Positions 24,717 to 34,139 of a stretch of DNA of 64,000 bases are shown here, piece after piece. The position numbers and the translations under genes are program-made. The stretch lies in NCBI RefSeq assembly GCF_029910215.1, contig NZ_CP110395.1:1116001-1180000 (forward strand), given 5' to 3'. Each line of letters opens with the position of its first letter. The first letter of the stretch is position 1. Source of the stretch: Paraburkholderia sp. D15. GTDB taxonomy: Bacteria > Pseudomonadota > Gammaproteobacteria > Burkholderiales > Burkholderiaceae. Under the pieces are notes generated by a model that was not told the origin of the DNA, did not search any database, and worked only from the letters and a program-made list of their open reading frames with translations.

Positions 24717-25508
24717 ATGGCAACTCCCATCATTCCATGGATCGGCGGCAAGCGCCGCCTCGCAGATCACCTCATCCCGCGTTTCCCCGCACACGATTGT
24801 TATGTCGAAGTCTTTGCAGGCGGCGCTGCGCTTTACTTCATGCGTCCGCCGGCGAAGGTCGAGGTCATCAACGATATCAACGGCGAACTCGTCAATCTGT
24901 ACCGCGTCGTGCAGCACCATCTGGAAGAGTTCGTCCGCACGTTCAAGTGGGCGCTCACCAGCCGGCAGGTGTTTAAATGGCTGCAGGACACGATCCCGGA
25001 AACCCTCACCGATATCCACCGAGCGGCGCGCTTCTATTATCTGCAGCAGAACTGTTTCGGCGGGAAGGTCGAGGGGCAGTCATTCGGCACGGCGACCACT
25101 GCGCCGCCGGGATTGAACCTGCTGAGGCTTGAAGAAAACCTGTCGGCAGCGCATTTACGGCTGTCGAACGCCTATATCGAAAACCTCGACTGGAAGCAGT
25201 GCATCGATCGTTACGACCGGCCACATACGCTGTTCTATCTCGACCCGCCTTACTTTGAAACGGAAGGATACGGTGTGCCTTTCGCGTTCAGCGAATACGA
25301 AGAAATGGCACGAAAGTTACGAACGATCAAGGGCAGGGCGATCGTCAGCCTGAACGACCATCCCGCGATCCGCAGTGCATTCGAGGGATTTCATATTGAG
25401 ACTGTCGATATCAAATACACCGTGGGCGGTGGTGGTCGGGAAGCACTGCGCAAGGAGGTGATTATTTTTAGCTGGGACGACGCAGCGCAGCCGGCGGGTC
25501 TGTTCTAA
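24717..25508 (+). CDS. Phage D12-class DNA adenine N6-methyltransferase
   Basis: A 263-aa Dam-type enzyme. The SAM-binding motif is PWIGGKRRLA (residues 7-16), EVFAGGAALYF follows (33-43), and the catalytic DPPY is at 176-179. It transfers methyl from SAM to adenine, probably in a short palindrome such as GATC, but target specificity cannot be read from sequence. The ATG at 24717 starts the conserved domain; the upstream in-frame extension to 24636 crosses a palindrome and lacks a ribosome site. No partner restriction gene is adjacent, so an orphan phage methylase that protects DNA or modulates regulation is likely. Confidence 0.9.
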   Translation: MATPIIPWIGGKRRLADHLIPRFPAHDCYVEVFAGGAALYFMRPPAKVEVINDINGELVNLYRVVQHHLEEFVRTFKWALTSRQVFKWLQDTIPETLTDIHRAARFYYLQQNCFGGKVEGQSFGTATTAPPGLNLLRLEENLSAAHLRLSNAYIENLDWKQCIDRYDRPHTLFYLDPPYFETEGYGVPFAFSEYEEMARKLRTIKGRAIVSLNDHPAIRSAFEGFHIETVDIKYTVGGGGREALRKEVIIFSWDDAAQPAGLF

Positions 25509-25654
25509 CGTACGGGCACTGCACTCAATTGCGCCGACAATGAGCTTTTGCAGGTCCGCATCGCCTGCTGCGCGAAGTGTCTATTATGGCACCCTGATCG
25601 TTCCTGCAAATTTCACATCTTGCCCAATGGCGAGTTAATCGACGTTGCGGCGTG

Positions 25655-25879
25655 TCAGTGCTCAACGCACGGCAGCCATTTTGGGAACTGCGCGAAAAAG
25701 CTTTCGCTTACGTATACCTTGTAGACGGCCGGCGCATCGGTTCCGACGGTCGAGTCCACAGCGTCGTCAACAGTAGGCGCAGGATCGATGCCTGTGCCGG
25801 CCGCCCACGCCGTCAGGTCGTCTGCAAGTTCCGCGGCGTCTTCGCGCGGCACGCGTAGTCTGATCGGTTTCATTTTCAT
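25655..25879 (-). CDS. Small hypothetical protein
   Basis: A 74-aa reverse-strand frame beginning MKMKPIRLRVPREDAAELAD, with a cgagga ribosome site just upstream. It is acidic in the middle and ends in a short aromatic region (FFAQFPKWLP). The N-terminus resembles small phage proteins with an RLRVP strand. No family was recognised. Coding likelihood rests on the start site and the balanced composition. It lies between the phage methylase and the zinc-ribbon gene, both of which could belong to the prophage. Confidence 0.5.
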   Translation of the reverse strand: MKMKPIRLRVPREDAAELADDLTAWAAGTGIDPAPTVDDAVDSTVGTDAPAVYKVYVSESFFAQFPKWLPCVEH

Positions 25880-26121
25880 TGTCCTCGAATTGGTGAGCCA
25901 ACTTTATCAACAGTAGCCGTTCACCGAAGCGAATGGGAGGGCACTGGTACGGGTGCCGGCGCGCGGCTGCCCGCCTTGTCTCCAGGCCGCTCGTAGCTTG
26001 ATGATTTAGCGAAGGGGTGTCCCGCGTGCGGCGCCTCGACGGCCCCGCCCGGGTAATGTCGGCCTATCGCTTTCGGCCTGGTCTCGTCTCCTACCGGCCC
26101 TACAATTGACCTCAGACGTGA

Positions 26122-27390
26122 TTATTCTCTAGGGGCCTGCACCGCCTCATGGCGACGCATGCGGCGTGTCTTCTCGCGCGTAATCTGCGACAGGAAAACG
26201 CATTGTGCACACCAGTTGCCGGACGTTATCTGCCGGGGCCGTGTCCACCAGCGATGACCCCGCGCGCACTCCCATTCGAGCTTCGTCTCGTTGTCAACGT
26301 AATTATCGGACATGCACTGTCCCCCACGTTCGGCTGCAATCGAACGCATCGTCTCGATGCCTCGCCGTTGACGGTCTTCGGTGCGACACGTCGGACACCA
26401 ACTCCCTTTGATAATCTCCGAGCCCCATGCCAGCCATTCGTGTCCTTGAGCACACCGGAACGGATACCGGGTCCGGATACGTTGATAAGCTGACGCCAGA
26501 CACTGACCGCCTTGACGTTCGGCTGCCCGTTGCAGATCCGCCAGTCCGCCCGATCGACGAGCACGATCGTGGACGCAGTGCGGGCACCACGCCTTACGCA
26601 TCACCTCGGTTCCGCTTGTTTCCCACTCGTGACCCTGAGCGCATCGAAACCGGTATTGAGCCGCCTTTCCTTCATAGACCGTCGACAGACATTCGCCACC
26701 ACGCTCGTGGGCGCGTTTTCGTATTGGAAGAAGCCCGCCCTCGGCCCAGAGCTGGCGTTCAGCCCTTCGCATGTTTGAGCACGCCGGGCACCAACTGCCC
26801 CCGAGGACGATATCGGCTGTCGTCTGAAACCTATGGCCAATCGCACAAACGAACTGGTATCTGCCGTTCAATCCGCGGTAAGAGCGAGCGAGGCATTCGC
26901 CCCCGGACTGCTTAGCGATGTTGCGCATGCGGTGCATGACCCCCTCGACCCGGCAACGCTCGCACGCTATCCGAGCAGCGCGTAGGAGGTGCTGACCGCC
27001 ACGTTCCCACTCGTGACCTTGTCCGCATCGCAGTCGATACCGACGGTGCTGTCCGTGCCAGTCGGTGTCGAGCAGACGCAGTCCCGCATCGACAAACTTG
27101 CTTCGGATTCCGGCCAGCCGCTCGTCGCGAGAACGTTGCGCGGACAGATCGGGCGCTTGCGTCTGATACCGGAGTAAAAGCGAAACGGCCTGCAAAACGG
27201 TTGACGCGCCTCCTTCATGGGCAAGCGCCGCCTGCGTGATAGTCAAGCCGTCAACCAGTACAGCCCTCGCCATTGCGGCGCTGCGATCCGATATCGGTCT
27301 TCCCACCTTTCCTGGTCGTCTCGCGGCCGCTACCAACATCTCGAACTCTTCGCGCGTCATGCGTTGGAAGCTGGGAGACCCACGTGGCAT
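26122..27390 (-). CDS. Apparent TrfB-like HTH fused to five zinc-ribbon repeats
   Basis: A 422-aa protein. Residues about 8-75 resemble a TrfB/KorA-type helix-turn-helix (MTREEFEMLVAAARR, then RAVLVDGLTITQAALAHEGG). The rest contains five repeats of about 55-60 residues with the pattern GGxC....Y.......C..GHxW.......WCPxC; each supplies CxxGH plus CxxC zinc ligands, resembling the probable zinc-ribbon PF14311/DUF4379 found with Vsr-like and homing nucleases. No nuclease motif is visible. It is probably a sequence-specific DNA- or RNA-binding protein. ATG 27390 has aggaga 9 bases upstream; an earlier in-frame ATG at 27420 lacks a site. It is transcribed divergently from vgrG. Function is unknown. 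Confidence 0.75.
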   Translation of the reverse strand: MPRGSPSFQRMTREEFEMLVAAARRPGKVGRPISDRSAAMARAVLVDGLTITQAALAHEGGASTVLQAVSLLLRYQTQAPDLSAQRSRDERLAGIRSKFVDAGLRLLDTDWHGQHRRYRLRCGQGHEWERGGQHLLRAARIACERCRVEGVMHRMRNIAKQSGGECLARSYRGLNGRYQFVCAIGHRFQTTADIVLGGSWCPACSNMRRAERQLWAEGGLLPIRKRAHERGGECLSTVYEGKAAQYRFRCAQGHEWETSGTEVMRKAWCPHCVHDRARRSGGLADLQRAAERQGGQCLASAYQRIRTRYPFRCAQGHEWLAWGSEIIKGSWCPTCRTEDRQRRGIETMRSIAAERGGQCMSDNYVDNETKLEWECARGHRWWTRPRQITSGNWCAQCVFLSQITREKTRRMRRHEAVQAPRE

Positions 27391-27819
27391 TCTGCTTTCT
27401 CTCCTGAAACTGATCTGCAAACTCGACCGGACTATTCGCCGTCTTTCTTCGGCGGGTTGATTCTAAAAGGAAGAGGCAAACGGAGTCTGCGTTCTACCTC
27501 AGAAATTATCAAGGTCTCAAGATAACGCGCATATACGCGGTGGAATTTGATGCGGCGACTGTTTAACGCGGGCCATTGATTCGGGTAAAATCGCGCGCAC
27601 CGTTAGAGCGTAATGACACCGCCTGATTCGCATTTCATGCGATGTGAATAATTGAAGTTGAAAGGATTATGAGAATCGGGTTTATTTTCCTGTCGGGGCG
27701 GATTTAAAAAACATTCGGCGCCCGAAGTCTGCATCTTTTACTTGCAGTCAATATCAAAGTGAACTGGCTGCCACCTGTTTTGTGGCGGCCATATGCGTTT
27801 TCCATAGACAGGATCCAGC
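27391..27819. other. Divergent intergenic region between zinc-ribbon gene and vgrG
   Basis: These 429 bases hold no convincing gene. They are AT-richer than their surroundings and should contain promoters for both flanking genes. A TAAAAT -10-like hexamer occurs near 27590. A short inverted repeat TCGCAT-TTC-ATGCGA lies at 27628-27642 and could be an operator. No terminator is seen. Confidence 0.5.
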
Positions 27820-30330
27820 ATGGCTTACGAAGTGCTGCAGGGCGCACTGCGCGCCGGGTATACGCAGTTGGGGCGTCTTGTCAGGCTCGACACGCCGCTC
27901 GGCGAAGACTGGCTCGTACCGATGTACGTGAAAGGTTCAGCCCGCCTCGGAGGCAATCTTGAATTCACAGTCGATGCCGTATCGGCGCACGGTGAAAAGA
28001 TCAAGCTCGGCGCGCTGGTGCTGAAACCGGTCACGCTCTGGATTCAGCAGAACGATGGCACCGACATGCCGATCCACGGCTACGTTCAGCATGCACGCCG
28101 TCTCGGAAGCGATGGACCGATGGCCTATTACCAGATCCGGTTTTCGTCCTGGCTTGGCTTGCTCAAACTGAGCAGTGACTGCCGCGACTGGCAGGAAGCG
28201 AACGGCCAGCAGATTCTCGCCGATGTGTTCGCCAAAACGCCGCAGGCGCAAGGGCAGTACCGTTTCGAGTTGCGCTCGCCGATCCGTTCGTACTCGCAAC
28301 GTGTGCAATGGGAAGACGACTGGAACTTTGTCTATCGCAGCATGGAAGAGGTCGGCGTCTTCCCGCGTTTTGAATTCGCGAAGGACGGCAAGTCACACAC
28401 GATCGTCATCATGGATGATCTGTATTTCGTTCCGCCGCTGCCGCAGCAGGTGGTGAAATTCAGCCGCTCGGGCACGGACGAGGAATTCGACGGTCTGACG
28501 CAGTGGAGCGAGCAGCAGGATACGCAGAGCGAATCGATCACGACGAACACGTTCGATTACATGCGTCCTGACCTGCCGAAAGAGGTCAACTCACCCGCAT
28601 TCAGTCAGGACGAACTGCCCGCGCAAGGTGAGCAGTACATTTACACCGGCGGCTACTCATGGTCGGACAGCGACATGGGAGAGCAACAGGCGCGCATTCG
28701 TGCCGAGGAAATGGCGAGCCGCTCGAAGCGTTACTTCGGTGTCGGCGGTTTGCGCTGCGCACTGCCCGGATACTGGTACCGGCTCGATGGCCACCCTGTT
28801 CACGACAGGGAAGCGGCAAATGATCGCGAGATGGCGATCATTGCTGTCGACTGGCAGATCCAGAACAACGTACCCGGCATTGAAGCCCTCGCGCGGTTCC
28901 CGAAGAGCCTGCGCGCCGAAGTCGAACAGGCCCGCGCAGCGGGCGCGGGATCGACAGTCCGTCACGCGGATGGCAGTGCGGGATTCTTCCAGGTGGAGAT
29001 TGAAGCGCAGCGTCGGCGCGTGCCGTTCCGCAGTCCGTTCAAGCACCACAAGCCCGAGATGCATCTGCAAACGGGCATTGTCGGCACACCGGATAACGAA
29101 GAAATCTTCACCGACGCATTGAACCGTTCGAAGGTCTGGCTTTCGTGGAGCCGCAAGGGCCGCGATGAACGCGCGTCGGCATGGATACGTGCCGCCATGC
29201 CTGACGCGGGAAGTCAGCGTGGCGGCCATTTCGCGCTGCGCAAGGGAGACGAAGTGCTCGTCGGCTTCGTGAACGGTGATTGTGATCGTCCGGTGATCAT
29301 ATCGAGGCTGCATGGTGGTGCGACGAAGCCGGTGTTCCACTCGCACGGGCTGTTCTCCGGCCATCGTTCGAAGGAATACGGTGGCGATGGTTTTAACGAA
29401 TTCCTGATGGATGATGCCAGCGGACAAAACCGCGTGAGTCTGTACTCGACCAGTTACAGCACGGGCCTCCATCTGGGATATCTGATCCAGCACACGGACA
29501 ACACGCGTGGCGCATTCATCGGCACAGGCTTCGATTTGCGTTCGGGCGCATATGGTGCGTTGCGCGCTGCGCAGGGCATGGTCATTTCGACACAACCCGT
29601 CGCTACCCAACCAATGAACGTGTCCACCGCGACCGGGCAACTGGCCGGCGCCGAGGCTGTCCTCGAGACGGTTTCCAAGGCAAGTGAGACGAACCGGGGC
29701 GAGAGCCTGCAGGATGGGCATGACGCGCTCAAGACCTTCACCGATGCAACCCAGCACAGTGTTGCAGGGACGGTGGGTAAAGGTGGCCGGACGGCAGGCG
29801 GCGGGACGGGCAACGCGAATGGTTTTTCGAAACCCGTCATGGTGCTGTCCAGCCCCGAAGGTATTGCGCTCAGCACGCAGCAGTCAGTTCACGTAACCGC
29901 CGATCAACACGTCAACACGGTCGCGCGCAAGAACGTCATTCTCGCTGCGGGTAAATCGCTCCTTGCCAGCGTGGTGGACGGCATCAGCCTTTTCGCGCAG
30001 AACCTCGGGATTAAACTCATCGCGGCAAAAGGGCAGGTTGATATTCAGGCGCTCAGCAATGCGATGAATCTGCTTTCGCAACTCGATCTCAAGGTGGAGA
30101 GCGCGACGGGACGACTGGTTCTAACGGCCAAAACGGAAGTGTGGCTCGGCGCGGGCGGCTCGTACATCAGCATCAAGGGTGCGGGCATCGAGAACGTCAC
30201 GACCGGGCACATCCTGGAGCGGTGCGCCACGTGGGACAAACCGGGTGGCGCGAGCGCGACGATTAGCGATCCACTGCAGGCAACGCCGGTCGCAACGAAA
30301 GGTGGACGCGGCCTGTCTTTTTCCGGCTGA
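27820..30330 (+). CDS. vgrG: Type VI secretion spike VgrG
   Basis: An 836-aa VgrG. Residues 1-430 carry the gp27-like hub (VQWEDDWNFVYRSMEEVGVFPRFEF is the classical signature) and residues 430-560 the gp5-like OB/spike start (GDEVLVGFVNGDCDRPVIISRLHG, MDDASGQNRVSLYST). A DUF2345-type beta-helix follows from about 650 to 800. The C-terminus ends in a short Gly/Ser tail, with no fused toxin. It forms the tip of the T6SS tube and carries the effector encoded next. ATG 27820 has an agga site. No T6SS structural genes (tssB/C etc.) lie in the window, so this is an orphan cargo cassette. Confidence 0.95.
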   Translation: MAYEVLQGALRAGYTQLGRLVRLDTPLGEDWLVPMYVKGSARLGGNLEFTVDAVSAHGEKIKLGALVLKPVTLWIQQNDGTDMPIHGYVQHARRLGSDGPMAYYQIRFSSWLGLLKLSSDCRDWQEANGQQILADVFAKTPQAQGQYRFELRSPIRSYSQRVQWEDDWNFVYRSMEEVGVFPRFEFAKDGKSHTIVIMDDLYFVPPLPQQVVKFSRSGTDEEFDGLTQWSEQQDTQSESITTNTFDYMRPDLPKEVNSPAFSQDELPAQGEQYIYTGGYSWSDSDMGEQQARIRAEEMASRSKRYFGVGGLRCALPGYWYRLDGHPVHDREAANDREMAIIAVDWQIQNNVPGIEALARFPKSLRAEVEQARAAGAGSTVRHADGSAGFFQVEIEAQRRRVPFRSPFKHHKPEMHLQTGIVGTPDNEEIFTDALNRSKVWLSWSRKGRDERASAWIRAAMPDAGSQRGGHFALRKGDEVLVGFVNGDCDRPVIISRLHGGATKPVFHSHGLFSGHRSKEYGGDGFNEFLMDDASGQNRVSLYSTSYSTGLHLGYLIQHTDNTRGAFIGTGFDLRSGAYGALRAAQGMVISTQPVATQPMNVSTATGQLAGAEAVLETVSKASETNRGESLQDGHDALKTFTDATQHSVAGTVGKGGRTAGGGTGNANGFSKPVMVLSSPEGIALSTQQSVHVTADQHVNTVARKNVILAAGKSLLASVVDGISLFAQNLGIKLIAAKGQVDIQALSNAMNLLSQLDLKVESATGRLVLTAKTEVWLGAGGSYISIKGAGIENVTTGHILERCATWDKPGGASATISDPLQATPVATKGGRGLSFSG

Positions 30331-30382
30331 CCGCTCCCGTCCGTAGAACATCTCTTACGAATCACAACGGGAATGAACTCCC

Positions 30383-33300
30383 ATGAGCAATTCACACCAC
30401 GGCACACATCCTTCGCATCCCGCGCATCCGCAGCAGGCCGCGGCGACGCCCGCCACGCCTGCTGCACCGCCCTACAAACCGCTGGCTTTCAGCTTTCCGT
30501 TTGCGCCCGCTGGCAAGGATGATCCAGCCGACCCGATGACATACATGAAGGCGCTCGGCAATGCACAGAACGGCTTCTATCCGCTTGGCGCAAATGGTCT
30601 GTGGCATGGCGGGATACATTTCGATGGAAAAACTGGCAATGCGCTGAAACAGGATGTCGGCGTCCGCGCGATTGCGGACGGCGAAGTCGTCGCATACCGG
30701 CTCGATCACCAATACCCCGAACTTCAATATCAGGACAAACGCTCGGCGCTGTATTCGACGGGTTTCGTGCTGATCCGTCACAAGCTGCAAATGCCGCCGC
30801 AACCGAAACAGGATGCGACCTCACCGACCGCAGCCAGCGCGCCGGGTGCTGCGTCCAGTACGCCTGTCGGCCCGGCTTCTGCCGTCAGTACAGCGAGCGC
30901 GCCGGCTGCCGCGAGCACGCCGGTCGCGCCTGCGCAACCGCCGCAGGCACCCGCCGCCGACACGCTGGTGTTTTTCAGCCTGTACATGCATCTGCTGGAT
31001 TGGGTCGGATATGAAATGGCGATGGAAGCGGCGAAGGAGGCTCCCATTGACAAGAACGCGCCCCGCATCGAACCGATGCCGTTCTGGGAAGGCGATCGGT
31101 ACTACCGGGTCGGTTCAAAGGCAAAGGGTAAGCAGAAAGTGCCGAAACCGAAGGCACCGCAGCACCCGCAGAACGTCGACGATCCGATCGGAAGTTTGAT
31201 ACAGAACAATTTCACGCTGCCTGCTCAGTCGGACGATGCCAATAACGCTCCGCCACCGTCACCTGTTTCCGGTATTGGCGTGTATGACCTGGCCGGTGGC
31301 AAGATCATTGGATTGCTCCCGATGGGATCGGAATTGACCGTCTCTGCAACGGAAAAATCCGACAAACCTGGCTGGGCAAAGATAGAGAAGATTAAAAGCG
31401 GCGCGCCGGTGGGTGCCGTTGCGGGTCAGCCAGCGTCGCCGCACGCTCCGTATGGCTGGATTAACATGGCGGAACTGGATGTCATCGTCGACCCCAAACC
31501 GCTCGATCAGGTCGTGGTGCTGAAAACTCCCGTTGCCGTGAAGGCGGGCGACGTGATCGGCTACCTCGGCCAGTATCAGGATTACACCGATTCAAGTTCG
31601 TTGCCGCCGGGACGCACGCATCCGATGTTGCATCTGGAGACGTTTGCTGGACCGGACCTGCCGGCGTTCATCGACAGGAGCAGGGATCGGGTGAAACAGT
31701 CGCCCGCGGCACAGGCGAAGACACTTCTGGAAATAATGCCGGGCGCGCTGCTGGTGACGGAACTGCCTGAACCGGACCAGACGCTGACGCCTACATCAAC
31801 GCAGCCCAGTCTGCATCTGGTGGCAGTCGGCGACGCTAAGGGTTCGCGCTGGGTCAAGGTGCAGCCGAAAGTGCCACACCAGTCGACGACGCAAGCAGCA
31901 TCCACTCAACCTCATCAGGGTAGCCATAGCGGACATCACGGCGGCCATCATCCGGCACCCGTACTCGACAATTTCGGGACGCCATTGTGGGTTGAGGCCA
32001 GTTTGGCAAATACGGTGACGACTGCGGTCGTCAAGGGCTGGAAGGACTTTCCTTTAAAGCTCGCCAACGCAAAAGGACCGGGCGCGGATTTCCGGGATGT
32101 TTTTCGTCGAGTCGATCTTGACAAGCTCGGCCCCGAGAACGTTGCCAAGGATGACAGCAAACCGCCGCAGCAGTGGTGGAATATCACCATCGGCACGAAG
32201 GACGGCGCGACACGGCAGGGCTGGGTGTGTGACACAGGGCATCCACCCGCGCGCCTGTGCGGGCCGTGGGATTGGCCTGGCTTCGATCTGGTCGACAGCA
32301 GCAGCACGAAGCCGGTCGACATGCTCAAGCGTTACCTGTATGTGACGCAACAGTTGATCGAAGGCGAGGACAAGTCGGAGTTCGAGCCAAGCATGTCGCT
32401 GGTGAACGCGGGCGAACTCATCACGAAGCTCGAAAAGGCAATTGACACGAACCACGACGGCACGATCACCGCGCAGGAACTGAAGGCGGCGCAGCAGGTG
32501 CCGTGGCTCGCGGAGGCGCTATCGCATTTAGTCGTGCGCTGTGAAAGCGAATGGGGTGGTGGCCCCGGCAAGTGGGAAGACCTCAATCCGCTGATGAAGG
32601 AACTGCTGTGGCTGTGGAAGGCCGAACTAGGGCGGATTTCGAAGCTGCAATGGTGGGAACAGGTGACGGCAGTGGAAGGTTTCCCGAAGGAGCCGACGCC
32701 ATGGCATTTTCATCCGGTTGGGTTGATCGGAAATTTCTTGGCTGGTGATTGCATCCCCCTGCCGAAAGCCCAGTTTATTGCTCTTTCCATTACCTCTGGA
32801 TTTGAGGGTGGTAAGCCGATGAACTATAAGGCTGTCGCCGGAAATTTTGACGGCATGGGAATATCATACGGTCTCATTCAATGGAATGCTGGGAGTGGCA
32901 CGCTCGGACCACTGCTATCGAAGATGAAAGATGCAGATCCGGTTTCATTTAAAAATTCATTTCCGGCATCCGGGAACTATGACCAATTCATAAATGCGCT
33001 GAATGGTGGCAATGCATCACTGATGAGTTGGGCCCTATCATTTCAGTCGAGCACCGCCGGATGGAAGAGTTTTTTTGAGAAACTGGGCGATGTGCCAACG
33101 TTTCAACAAATACAAGTTGAGGTTGCATCCGCGCAGCGGCACGCCCTTGTGATACCCATGGTTAACTTTTTGCGCGGTCTCTCACCTGATTTGATGAAGA
33201 CAGTCGAATTGCAGACATATTGCGCTTTTTTTGATCTTTCAGTTCAACAGCAAACGTTGGATTCTGCGCGTACTGCTATCATTGAGAGGGTTGCTCGCGA

Positions 33301-33517
33301 ACACCCTGCGACTCAAGAAGCGCTAGTAAGAATCGCGGTCGAAGAGCGAGCACTTACAGCTAGGCATCAGTATGTCTCGGACTGTATGAGTCGCCGAGTA
33401 GGTATTTTGCAGCATCAAACGTACACCTACACCGCAAATGGGGTAACGCAGAGTCGAGATAACCCAAATTTTCAACTTCTAGCCAAGGACGGTCATGCAA
33501 ATGTTTGCAAAATTTAG
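30383..33517 (+). CDS. T6SS effector: M23-like peptidase plus C-terminal lysozyme-like domain
   Basis: A 1044-aa VgrG-linked effector. After a His/Pro-rich start (1-35) comes an M23/LytM-like domain: LWHGGIHFD with H75 and H79, YMHLL, and HPMLHLE as the last zinc motif. It is interrupted by a Pro/Ala-rich linker (about 135-195) and an SH3-like insert. The usual HxxxD is HxxxH and the usual HLH is MLH, so activity is uncertain. An EF-hand-like loop (DTNHDGTITAQEL) starts at residue 688. From about residue 786 a lysozyme-like domain follows, with candidate catalytic E808 in TSGFEGG and GNFDGMGISYGLIQW. The layout resembles TseP, an amidase plus lysozyme. The DNA of the C-terminal domain is clearly AT-richer. 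Confidence 0.85.
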   Translation: MSNSHHGTHPSHPAHPQQAAATPATPAAPPYKPLAFSFPFAPAGKDDPADPMTYMKALGNAQNGFYPLGANGLWHGGIHFDGKTGNALKQDVGVRAIADGEVVAYRLDHQYPELQYQDKRSALYSTGFVLIRHKLQMPPQPKQDATSPTAASAPGAASSTPVGPASAVSTASAPAAASTPVAPAQPPQAPAADTLVFFSLYMHLLDWVGYEMAMEAAKEAPIDKNAPRIEPMPFWEGDRYYRVGSKAKGKQKVPKPKAPQHPQNVDDPIGSLIQNNFTLPAQSDDANNAPPPSPVSGIGVYDLAGGKIIGLLPMGSELTVSATEKSDKPGWAKIEKIKSGAPVGAVAGQPASPHAPYGWINMAELDVIVDPKPLDQVVVLKTPVAVKAGDVIGYLGQYQDYTDSSSLPPGRTHPMLHLETFAGPDLPAFIDRSRDRVKQSPAAQAKTLLEIMPGALLVTELPEPDQTLTPTSTQPSLHLVAVGDAKGSRWVKVQPKVPHQSTTQAASTQPHQGSHSGHHGGHHPAPVLDNFGTPLWVEASLANTVTTAVVKGWKDFPLKLANAKGPGADFRDVFRRVDLDKLGPENVAKDDSKPPQQWWNITIGTKDGATRQGWVCDTGHPPARLCGPWDWPGFDLVDSSSTKPVDMLKRYLYVTQQLIEGEDKSEFEPSMSLVNAGELITKLEKAIDTNHDGTITAQELKAAQQVPWLAEALSHLVVRCESEWGGGPGKWEDLNPLMKELLWLWKAELGRISKLQWWEQVTAVEGFPKEPTPWHFHPVGLIGNFLAGDCIPLPKAQFIALSITSGFEGGKPMNYKAVAGNFDGMGISYGLIQWNAGSGTLGPLLSKMKDADPVSFKNSFPASGNYDQFINALNGGNASLMSWALSFQSSTAGWKSFFEKLGDVPTFQQIQVEVASAQRHALVIPMVNFLRGLSPDLMKTVELQTYCAFFDLSVQQQTLDSARTAIIERVAREHPATQEALVRIAVEERALTARHQYVSDCMSRRVGILQHQTYTYTANGVTQSRDNPNFQLLAKDGHANVCKI

Positions 33518-34139
33518 CCCACTGTTTATTTTTGCCGTGGCCTCAACGACTGCCTTAGCAAGCGGAACTCTTGACGCAAAAAATTTTGTGCGGACCGGCT
33601 GCAATTCTTACGGAGTTTGTGCTGGGCAAATTTTCCTGAAAGGAACGTCGGCTACTAATCTTTGCGACAGTGACACGATGACGATCGCATGGCGAAAGAC
33701 CCAAGGCACTATGCTGATGGTGTGTAATAGTAAGGATACTGCCGAAGATAACAATGCGTACGTCGTATCGAAGAGTAGTGTTGTTGGTTTGAATTTTGGT
33801 CGTTACGTTGACATGGTAGCAATTGCCTCAAATCCAAACATTGAAATCCCTGATCAGTTTTCGTCTAAACCGCTTTGTGCCCCGGCGAGCATGGAGAAGC
33901 TCAATTCATCTGATTTCCTGCTGCTCAACAAGGTCCCTCGCAACGGAAGTTATTGTTACGACGTTGCATACCTGAAAGTTAAGGACAACTCGCCCCTGCA
34001 GATCGAAATTGAAAACAAGTACGTAAAACCTGGGGATTCGGATTTCTATTCAGGAAAATTAAAGCAGGAAAAAATCAAGTCCGCGCGGAAAATTTTCACT
34101 TCTGTGCTACCTGTCGAACAAGAGAAGAATAGTGATTGA
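33495..34139 (+). CDS. Candidate periplasmic immunity protein
   Basis: A 214-aa protein overlapping the effector gene by 23 bases in another frame. A Sec signal peptide is clear (MQMFAKFSPLFIFAVASTTALA, probable cleavage after ALAS), and the mature part has six cysteines that could form disulfides. This fits an immunity protein protecting the periplasm from the peptidoglycan-cleaving C-terminal domain of the effector. Its AT-rich composition matches that toxin domain, not the upstream effector. No family was recognised. The PAAR gene overlaps its end. Confidence 0.75.
   Translation: MQMFAKFSPLFIFAVASTTALASGTLDAKNFVRTGCNSYGVCAGQIFLKGTSATNLCDSDTMTIAWRKTQGTMLMVCNSKDTAEDNNAYVVSKSSVVGLNFGRYVDMVAIASNPNIEIPDQFSSKPLCAPASMEKLNSSDFLLLNKVPRNGSYCYDVAYLKVKDNSPLQIEIENKYVKPGDSDFYSGKLKQEKIKSARKIFTSVLPVEQEKNSD

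Noticed and set aside
1..25508. R-type tailocin instead of a prophage
   Set aside because: Terminase, portal, capsid and decoration genes are complete, so a DNA-packaging phage is more likely.
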